The notes under the pieces were generated by a model. The model was not told where the DNA came from. It searched no databases and was given only the letters and a program-made list of their open reading frames with translations. From positions 1 through 33,797 of the IMG/VR virus record IMGVR_UViG_3300030108_001246: DNA of 33,797 nucleotides; one strand, given 5' to 3'. The DNA is from a virus. The first letter of the stretch is position 1. Each line of letters opens with the position of its first letter. A program made the position numbers and the translations under genes. This document shows, piece by piece, positions 14,650 through 19,783 of this stretch.

Positions 14650-14670
14650 TCTACTTTCTCCTAACTAAAT

Positions 14671-14703
14671 TAGTTTATACCTTATTTATATATTAATAAA
14701 CTA
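14671..14703. promoter_or_regulatory. 8-bp inverted repeat (TAGTTTAT/ATAAACTA), candidate operator
   Basis: TAGTTTAT at 14671-14678 and its exact complement ATAAACTA at 14696-14703 are separated by 17 bases that contain the predicted leftward -10 element. A protein bound here would block the replication operon. The XRE-type protein at 16468 is an obvious candidate, by inference only. Confidence 0.45.
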
Positions 14704-14716
14704 TTATTTTATGCAA
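14687..14716 (-). promoter_or_regulatory. Candidate leftward promoter for the replication operon
   Basis: Minus-strand TTGCAT (14716-14711) and TATATA (14692-14687) lie 18 bases apart, about 40 bases upstream of the first leftward gene. The match to sigma70 consensus is moderate; base composition makes false matches easy. Confidence 0.4.
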
Positions 14717-14764
14717 CATTGTCATTCTAAATCGTTTTTAGTGTTACAAGTTTTAAAAGTCTCG

Positions 14765-14788
14765 TCATAATCTCATAATCTCATAATA
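14765..14788 (+). repeat. Three tandem 8-bp repeats (TCATAATC, TCATAATC, TCATAATA)
   Basis: Three head-to-tail octamers, the third differing only in its last base, lie midway between the two divergent transcription units. Iterated short repeats in such a place are typical of initiator- or regulator-binding sites. Confidence 0.75.
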
Positions 14789-14886
14789 GTATACTTAACT
14801 CTTTGTTTTAATTATATAACAATGGTATGACTTTTATTTTTAAGTTATCATAGATAAAGGGTCGTGAAGCACTTTTTATCATAAAT

Positions 14887-14914
14887 TTCTTATATACTGT
14901 TCTAATATTATATA
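14887..14914 (+). promoter_or_regulatory. Candidate rightward promoter for SNF2-HTH-lysozyme
   Basis: TTCTTA (14887-14892) and TATATA (14909-14914) are separated by 16 bases. A start near 14921 would give a leader of about 100 bases that contains the hairpin at 14961-14999 before the TTG start at 15023. Moderate match only. Confidence 0.35.
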
Positions 14915-14960
14915 GTAGACTTTAGTTCTCCTTAATTGAATTGTAGATTTGGGATTAGGT

Positions 14961-14999
14961 GGACTAACTCTAGCATGATTTGCTCTGCTAGAGTTATCC
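14961..14999 (+). promoter_or_regulatory. Strong leader hairpin upstream of the SNF2 gene
   Basis: AACTCTAGC (14966-14974) pairs perfectly with GCTAGAGTT (14987-14995) across a 12-base loop. The pairing continues outward (T14965-A14996, then GGA-TCC) with one bulged C, for 13 bp in all. No T-run follows, so it is not a standard terminator on the plus strand. It could be an RNA regulatory element or a protein-binding dyad. It ends 12 bases before the AAGGA ribosome site of the SNF2 gene. Confidence 0.65.
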
Positions 15000-15022
15000 G
15001 AAAGAAAGTAGAAGGATATATA

Positions 15023-16480
15023 TTGGAATTTAGGTTTAAAACAAAACCCTATAAACATCAACTCGATGCATTAAAAACATCTTGCGAAAAAGACGAGTAT
15101 GCATTGTTAATGGATATGGGAACTGGAAAATCGAAAGTATTAATAGATACTATTGCTTATCTATATGATGCTGGTGAAATTAATTCAGCTTTTATACTTG
15201 CCCCTAAAGGTGTTTACAAAAACTGGGTAGGACAAGAAATACCTACGCATTTGCCAGATCACATTGAATATAAGATAGCTTATTGGAGTTCTCCTCTCAC
15301 AGAAAAAATTAAAAAAGAAATAGAAGCAATATGGGTAGGCACTTTTGACTTACAAATATTTGTAATGAATATTGAAGCTTTATCGACTAAAAAAGGCTTA
15401 GATATAGCCAAGCGATTTATCTTTAATCATAAAAATGGATTACATAACGAAGGAACATTGTTAGCGATAGACGAATCAACCGTAATAAAAAACCACAGAG
15501 CATTAAGAACTAAGAACGCTATTCAGTTAGGTAAGATGGCAAAGTATAAAAGAATACTGACAGGTTCACCAATAACTAAATCACCTTTAGACCTCTACTC
15601 ACAGTTTGCTTTTCTTAGTGAAGAATTACTAGGCTTTCGATCTTATTATTCTTTTTGCAGTCGCTTTGCAGATATGATAAGAAGATCAGCAGGCTCTCAT
15701 CAGTATAATCATATTATTGGTTTTCGTAATTTAGATGAGTTAACGACCTCAATAAAACCCCACTCATACAGAATTACAAAGGAGCAGTGTTTGGATTTAC
15801 CACAAAAGACTTATATAAAAAGAACAATAGAGTTAACTCCAGAACAAAAGAAAATTTATCAAGATATGAAAAAGAACGCAGTATCTTTACTTGACGATAT
15901 GGAACAAGTTACTGCTAATGCAGTTATAACACAAATATTAAGACTACATCAGATAAGTTGTGGTTTTGTAGGAACAGATTCTGGATCGATAGTTGAATTA
16001 AAAAGTAATCGACTTACTGAACTTTTAGAAATATTAGAGGAAGTAAATGGAAAAGCTATTATATGGGCTAACTATAGACATAATATAAAAGCATTAGAAT
16101 CTATATTAAAAGAAAAGTATGGGGAAGAAGCAGTAGAAAGTTACTATGGGGATACTCCTGGAGAAAAAAGACAAGAAATAGTAGAAAGATTCCAAAAAGA
16201 TAAAACTTTAAGATTTTTTATAGGACAGCCAAGAACTGGAGGTTATGGTCTTACACTGACTGCTGCTAATACAGTAATTTATTATAGTAATTCCTATGAT
16301 CTTGAAGTAAGGTTACAATCAGAAGATAGAGTGCATAGAATAAGTCAGACTTCTAAAGTTACTTACATAGACTTAGTTGCAGAAAAAACTGTCGATGAAG
16401 TAATTGTAAAAGCCTTAAGACAAAAAATTAATCTTGCGACTCAGGTATTAGGAGAAGATTGGAAAAAATGGCTAATTTAA
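15023..16480 (+). CDS. SNF2-family (SF2) DNA helicase/translocase
   Basis: 485 residues from a TTG start. Motif I MDMGTGKS (30-37), motif II DEST (150-153), motif III TGSPI (180-184), motif V region PRTGGYGLTLTAAN (402-415) and motif VI QSEDRVHRISQ (432-442) are all intact. ATP-driven DNA translocases of this compact type are common in marine phages and may clear proteins from DNA or serve as the replication helicase. The start is chosen because TTG is followed by EFRFKTKPYKHQ, the usual N-terminus of these proteins, and AAGGA lies seven bases upstream; an ATG at 14975 is inside the leader hairpin. It is the first gene of the only plus-strand operon. Confidence 0.93.
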   Translation: MEFRFKTKPYKHQLDALKTSCEKDEYALLMDMGTGKSKVLIDTIAYLYDAGEINSAFILAPKGVYKNWVGQEIPTHLPDHIEYKIAYWSSPLTEKIKKEIEAIWVGTFDLQIFVMNIEALSTKKGLDIAKRFIFNHKNGLHNEGTLLAIDESTVIKNHRALRTKNAIQLGKMAKYKRILTGSPITKSPLDLYSQFAFLSEELLGFRSYYSFCSRFADMIRRSAGSHQYNHIIGFRNLDELTTSIKPHSYRITKEQCLDLPQKTYIKRTIELTPEQKKIYQDMKKNAVSLLDDMEQVTANAVITQILRLHQISCGFVGTDSGSIVELKSNRLTELLEILEEVNGKAIIWANYRHNIKALESILKEKYGEEAVESYYGDTPGEKRQEIVERFQKDKTLRFFIGQPRTGGYGLTLTAANTVIYYSNSYDLEVRLQSEDRVHRISQTSKVTYIDLVAEKTVDEVIVKALRQKINLATQVLGEDWKKWLI

Positions 16481-16674
16481 TTCATGAGTTTAAAGAACTA
16501 CGAGAAAAGAAACATATGTCACAAAGGCAAGTTTCTAGTAACACAGGTGTAAGCGAAATAACTGTATGGACTTGGGAGGCTGGTAAAAGACAGCCTACCG
16601 TAGAAAATTTTGAAAAAGTATTAAATAACATGGGATATAAACTTAGTATCGAACCTTTAGAAAGAGTAGGCTAG
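16468..16674 (+). CDS. XRE/Cro-CI-type helix-turn-helix protein
   Basis: 68 residues. Residues 17-45 (MSQRQVSSNTGVSEITVWTW followed by EAGKRQPT) form the classic XRE HTH with the recognition helix in SEITVWTWE. There is no C-terminal dimerisation or cleavage domain, so it resembles Cro rather than CI. The ATG lies 13 bases inside the end of the SNF2 gene; a TTG three codons upstream is closer to an AGGAG and also possible. It may control the divergent promoters at 14650-15022 or the lysozyme gene one base downstream. Whether it indicates lysogeny is open; no integrase is seen in this window. Confidence 0.88.
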   Translation: MANLIHEFKELREKKHMSQRQVSSNTGVSEITVWTWEAGKRQPTVENFEKVLNNMGYKLSIEPLERVG

Positions 16675-16675
16675 T

Positions 16676-17116
16676 ATGAACATAGAAAAATTAAGAGAAG
16701 AATTAAAACTAGACGAAGGTGTAAAATACGAAGTCTATTTAGATCACTTAGGTTTACCCACGTGTGGTATTGGACATTTAATAAAAGAAGATGAACCTGA
16801 ACATGGATTAGAAGTAGGCACTAAAATAGGTGAAGAAAGAGTAAATGAACTTTTTGATAAAGATATAAGAATAACTTTAGATGAGTGTGCTTTACTATAT
16901 GAAGATTTTCGTGATCTTCCAGAAGAGGTACAACACATTATTGCAAATATGTTATTTAATATTGGCAGACCTCGTCTCTCTCGATTTCATAAAATGAAGC
17001 AAGCAGTTGATAATCGTGACTGGAAAGAGGCTGCAAATCAGATGATCGATTCAAAATGGTATAAACAAGTACCAAATAGGGCAAATCGCCTAGTAAATAG
17101 GATGAAAGCTATTTAA
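16676..17116 (+). CDS. T4-type lysozyme (GH24 endolysin)
   Basis: 146 residues; cleaves peptidoglycan at lysis. The catalytic triad of T4 lysozyme is in register: E14 (LDEG), D23 (VYLDHLG) and T29 (PTCGIGHL), with the GIGHL loop intact. The length is near that of T4 lysozyme (164 aa). No signal peptide, so release needs a holin; a three-TM holin gene lies just downstream in the opposite direction. The ATG is one base after the HTH gene's stop. Having the lysozyme in one operon with a helicase and a regulator, away from the late block, is unusual. Confidence 0.93.
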   Translation: MNIEKLREELKLDEGVKYEVYLDHLGLPTCGIGHLIKEDEPEHGLEVGTKIGEERVNELFDKDIRITLDECALLYEDFRDLPEEVQHIIANMLFNIGRPRLSRFHKMKQAVDNRDWKEAANQMIDSKWYKQVPNRANRLVNRMKAI

Positions 17117-17155
17117 AGGCGTTTACTTTAGTATATAAAGCTGAAGATATTTTTA

Positions 17156-17169
17156 GGTATAATTATACC
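17156..17169. promoter_or_regulatory. Perfect 14-bp palindrome GGTATAATTATACC
   Basis: A perfect dyad with no spacer in the 115-bp gap between the convergent lysozyme and holin genes. Its half-site end TTATACC also occurs at 14675-14681 beside the leftward promoter. Possible operator or short bidirectional hairpin. Confidence 0.4.
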
Positions 17170-17231
17170 AGACGTACCCTTTGCACCCCCTATACGACGC
17201 TTATATAAAGACTTTTTTTTGAGCTTAGTGT

Positions 17232-17627
17232 TTATTTTGTTAATTTTTTATATTTTTCAAAAGATCTTAATCCACCGAGTCCCAACATGCCAAGTAAAAC
17301 TGTCATAAGTGATTCCATATCAAAAGTAGGCAGTTCTGGAAGTTCTACACCAAAGTAAGCTGAGAAAAATATTATAAAAGGTGCAAGTACAAAGTGCCAT
17401 GCTAGGGCAACTCCACAAGTCCACCCCACAAAAGGTCGCCATCCTGCAACAAAAATATTTCGATGAGAAGCTTCTGCTTTATTTATTTCGAGTTGACCCT
17501 TTGCTAATTCTTGAGCATGACGTTCAGCCATTGTTGCAATCTCATGAGCAAGTTTATTTTTAGTATCTTTGTCTTCGATAAACTTACCAAGTAATTTTGT
17601 AGCAGGTCCAATCAATGCTTGTAACAT
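17232..17627 (-). CDS. Three-TM holin of the GTA-holin type
   Basis: 131 residues. The N-terminal 55 residues are helical and charged; then comes the signature HRNIFVAGWRPFVGWTCGVA (WRP at 63-65), a hydrophobic stretch to about residue 92, and a second one at 106-121 (LMTVLLGMLGLGGL), with a basic end. This matches the holin family used for gene-transfer-agent and marine phage release (GTA_holin_3TM). It would form the inner-membrane lesion that lets the lysozyme out. GAGGGT precedes the ATG, two bases after the stop of the small basic gene. It is the last gene of the late block. Confidence 0.88.
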   Translation of the reverse strand: MLQALIGPATKLLGKFIEDKDTKNKLAHEIATMAERHAQELAKGQLEINKAEASHRNIFVAGWRPFVGWTCGVALAWHFVLAPFIIFFSAYFGVELPELPTFDMESLMTVLLGMLGLGGLRSFEKYKKLTK

Positions 17628-17628
17628 A

Positions 17629-17763
17629 TTACCCTCGCTTTTTTGCTTTCCTTAATTTTTTAAAGTCTGCTCCTGTAATTTTATTTCTTGGTGGTGCCAG
17701 ACTTGCTATCTTCATCTGCTTTCCTGTTAGCTTTTTCTTTTTTCGTTTTCCAGTGGTACTCAT
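17629..17763 (-). CDS. 44-residue highly basic protein, overlapping the 230-aa gene
   Basis: ATG at 17763 with GGAGA six bases upstream; stop TAA one base before the holin start. The protein runs MSTTGKRKKKKLTGKQ, then MKIASLAPPRNKITGADFKK and LRKAKKRG: 19 Lys or Arg in 44 residues. The APPRNKIT-ADFK core resembles very small basic proteins I recall from marine phages. It overlaps the last 83 bases of the preceding gene in another frame. Good ribosome site, precise spacing to the holin and a protein-like composition support it. The role is unknown; DNA binding is plausible. Confidence 0.75.
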   Translation of the reverse strand: MSTTGKRKKKKLTGKQMKIASLAPPRNKITGADFKKLRKAKKRG

Positions 17764-18373
17764 CTGTATCTCCTAATCTAGTGTTGTTACCATTTTCTAC
17801 TTGATACTCTATTGTGCTTACTTTAAAATCTGGTGTAAAGGGTTTTTCTGGTGTTAAAGAATTATCATATATTCTCATTCTATTATTTGGATATAAACAA
17901 TATTGACCATTGTTTAACTGTATTAAGTTAAAAGACTTATGTTCGTCTGGTTGTTCACTTGTACTATAATCAACAGTATCAGCACTACCATGATAATTAT
18001 CTAAAGTACATACATAGATACCTTGTAATGTACCAAAGTCACGAGTGTATATTTCAAAGTCCATTGAACCTATAAACTGTTTTTCTATAGCAGTAACATT
18101 ATAATCCATGCAATTCCAAAACTGGAGATTTGGAAGATCAAGATCAGGATCTGGTGTCTTAGGTTCTCGCAAGAATGCAGATATAGGTAACTTATCATAC
18201 AAAGCACCATACTCAGGAAGAAAGGACTCAAAATAAAATGCTCTTCCAGGAATAGATTTGGCTGAAATCCAAACACCTTTTACAAACTCCCCATACCCTG
18301 ATTCATGATCCATCAAATATTCTTTTCTTATCCATACGTGTTGAGCTGGAAGATTACAAATTAAAGTACTCAT
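17681..18373 (-). CDS. Conserved phage protein of unknown function (230 aa)
   Basis: Begins MSTLICNLPAQHVWIRKEYL, then GEFVKGVWISAKSIPGRAFY and GALYDKLPISAFL, a pattern I associate with a conserved but uncharacterised marine-phage protein found late in the genome. Soluble and acidic, with a lysine-rich C-terminal tail. The ATG overlaps the previous stop (TAATG) and no clear ribosome site is present, so it probably depends on translational coupling. Its 3' end overlaps the 44-aa basic gene. Confidence 0.75.
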   Translation of the reverse strand: MSTLICNLPAQHVWIRKEYLMDHESGYGEFVKGVWISAKSIPGRAFYFESFLPEYGALYDKLPISAFLREPKTPDPDLDLPNLQFWNCMDYNVTAIEKQFIGSMDFEIYTRDFGTLQGIYVCTLDNYHGSADTVDYSTSEQPDEHKSFNLIQLNNGQYCLYPNNRMRIYDNSLTPEKPFTPDFKVSTIEYQVENGNNTRLGDTDEYHWKTKKEKANRKADEDSKSGTTKK

Positions 18374-18675
18374 TATACAGATGTCTTTTTATGTGCTTTT
18401 CTTATTTGTTCTTTACCTTTTTTAAATATACTGGCTACCCTTGTTTTCTTCATTACCTTTGCTCTTTGTTCTCCAACCGTAAGTATTTGTATTTTTCTTG
18501 CATACGGTTTATTAATTTTTTTAACCTTTGCAACCGTTGCTCTAGCGTCTGCCTCTGTAGCAAACTTGATACTAACCGTATCTCTAGGATTTTCATCCGT
18601 ATATAAGCGTCTGCCAGAACCTTTTGGCTTTTTTCCTGTTCCAACTTTTGGATCTTTTTTCTTTTTATTTGTCAT
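18373..18675 (-). CDS. Small highly basic protein
   Basis: 100 residues, beginning MTNKKKKDPKVGTGKKPKGS, with a middle part NPRDTVSIKFATEADARATV that reads like a small alpha/beta fold, and a basic end. The ATG at 18675 follows AAGGTTA; an in-frame GTG at 18711 is less likely. Probably a nucleic-acid-binding or virion-associated protein. Function unknown. Confidence 0.75.
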   Translation of the reverse strand: MTNKKKKDPKVGTGKKPKGSGRRLYTDENPRDTVSIKFATEADARATVAKVKKINKPYARKIQILTVGEQRAKVMKKTRVASIFKKGKEQIRKAHKKTSV

Positions 18676-18718
18676 AGTGTATAACCTTAAGTGTCTAAAT
18701 AAGTCTTGCACTTTTATT

Positions 18719-18913
18719 TCAATATACTCTCATCTTTTCATTTACTTTAACTAATTTACAATAACAACGATAGTCTTTTTGTTCTTCTCCTATGACTATA
18801 GTTTGATCGTTTAAATACTTTTTAAAATAAGCACAATTATTTACACTAGAAAAATGTAACATTCCTGCTGGTTCACCTGCTAGATAACATAATAATACAA
18901 AAGCTGGTTTCAT
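18719..18913 (-). CDS. Small probably exported cysteine protein
   Basis: 64 residues. A short hydrophobic N-terminus (MKPAFVLLCYLAG) looks like a signal or membrane segment, followed by Cys27, Cys50 and Cys52 (YRCYCKLVKV). The ATG overlaps the stop of the EF-hand gene (ATGA) and has AGGAAC upstream. Similar in layout to the 65-aa protein at 2730-2927. It could act in the periplasm, for example at lysis or in superinfection exclusion; that is a guess. Confidence 0.7.
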   Translation of the reverse strand: MKPAFVLLCYLAGEPAGMLHFSSVNNCAYFKKYLNDQTIVIGEEQKDYRCYCKLVKVNEKMRVY

Positions 18914-19230
18914 TTACCGTTCCTATTCATTATGGCTGATGCACCCATGTATGCAGCAACAATGCCACCACCAGTGATATAAAAAAGATTGCTAATATCG
19001 GCAAGTGCTTTAACTCTTTCGAGATCGACAAAAAACATAGCAAGAGTAAAACTACCCATAGCAACCAAACTTGCAGTAGCCATACGCCTTTGAGCCCTTT
19101 GCTTCCTAAGATCATGTTCTAGCTTTTTTATTTCTGCGACATGAGAAAGTTCTTCGTCTGATACAATACCATCACCGTCTTCATCGTACTCAGCATAAAT
19201 AGATTGTTTCTGTAGTTTCTTTTGTGTCAT
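18910..19230 (-). CDS. EF-hand membrane protein
   Basis: 106 residues. A textbook EF-hand loop, YDEDGDGIVSDEEL, has calcium ligands D16, D18, D20 and E27. A charged helix follows (EIKKLEHDLRKQRAQRR), then two hydrophobic segments at about 50-68 and 82-100. It is probably an inner-membrane protein with a calcium-binding cytoplasmic or periplasmic head. From memory this type is frequent in marine phages near the holin; function unknown. The ATG at 19230 overlaps the stop of the tiny TM gene (ATGA). A further in-frame start at 19266 is less likely because it would overlap that gene. Confidence 0.82.
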   Translation of the reverse strand: MTQKKLQKQSIYAEYDEDGDGIVSDEELSHVAEIKKLEHDLRKQRAQRRMATASLVAMGSFTLAMFFVDLERVKALADISNLFYITGGGIVAAYMGASAIMNRNGK

Positions 19231-19307
19231 CCTATTGTAAACCCTAAGATAAACGCAAGAGACCAAATACCTAATGTTAAATATATAAAACTATTATCGT
19301 TCATCAT
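19227..19307 (-). CDS. 26-residue single-TM protein
   Basis: The reading frame MMNDNSFIYLTLGIWSLAF-ILGFTIG starts at 19307, five bases after GGAG, with its ATG overlapping the previous stop (ATGA). Its own stop overlaps the EF-hand ATG in the same way. It is a single hydrophobic helix. Perfect packing between two genes and a ribosome site argue that it is real. Possible roles are holin or antiholin accessory, or a membrane partner of the EF-hand protein. Confidence 0.75.
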   Translation of the reverse strand: MMNDNSFIYLTLGIWSLAFILGFTIG

Positions 19308-19783
19308 CGACTCTCCTTATATAACCAAGCAAGAAAAACAATAAAACCAATCACACTACAAAATAAAAAAGTCCAACCAATATATTCCCATATTTTTCTT
19401 ACAAATTCTTGTCTTTCATAAATTTCTTGTTTTCTACGTTTTCTGATTTCAGCTTCCATGTGTAATATTTCATTCCATGAATTAGCACCATAATGAAAGT
19501 TTATAAATGATTTTAATTCTTGTCGCTGTGCTTCTAGTTTCTTTTTTGCAGTAAATGCTTCGATAGCACTTGCTTCTATTTCTTTACCTTTAAATAGCTT
19601 ACGAAGGGGTGATGCATTTTTTGCAGTTTTTTCTGCGTTATCTATATCAGATACTGCTCCCATCCAGCGACTTAGATCTTTCCCCATAGATTCTATTTCT
19701 CTACCTACTGCGAAACCATTTTTAATTGCTGTAAATGCCTTAGAGGCTGCTGTGATTGCTAGTCCAATACTTGCTGGATCCAT
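19304..19783 (-). CDS. Phage protein with C-terminal membrane segment, probably virion-associated
   Basis: 159 residues: N-terminal MDPASIGLAITAASKAFTAI, helical middle (RWMGAVSDIDNAEKTAKNAS), coiled-coil region with KKKLEAQRQELKSFINFHYG, then a membrane segment near residues 132-154 (WTFLFCSVIGFIVFLAWLY). I recall this layout next to internal virion proteins in podovirus-like marine phages. It starts directly after the 981-aa gene (TAA then ATG). Confidence 0.7.
   Translation of the reverse strand: MDPASIGLAITAASKAFTAIKNGFAVGREIESMGKDLSRWMGAVSDIDNAEKTAKNASPLRKLFKGKEIEASAIEAFTAKKKLEAQRQELKSFINFHYGANSWNEILHMEAEIRKRRKQEIYERQEFVRKIWEYIGWTFLFCSVIGFIVFLAWLYKESR

Larger units (their letters stand above)
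14650..15022. promoter_or_regulatory. Divergent control region between leftward replication operon and rightward SNF2 operon
   Basis: 373 bases without a supported gene. It holds a leftward promoter candidate flanked by an 8-bp inverted repeat, three tandem 8-bp repeats, a rightward promoter candidate and a strong hairpin in the rightward leader; these are listed separately. The DNA is very AT-rich. It is the natural switch point of the genome segment and a possible replication origin. Confidence 0.7.

Noticed and set aside
14936-15022. Longer SNF2 protein starting upstream (TTG 14936 or ATG 14975)
   Set aside because: The extra residues run through the leader hairpin, lack a ribosome site, and the protein family normally begins at the EFRFKTKPY segment.
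17207-17231. T-run after the lysozyme gene as a rho-independent terminator
   Set aside because: No stable stem precedes the run of eight Ts; only a two- or three-base pairing is possible.
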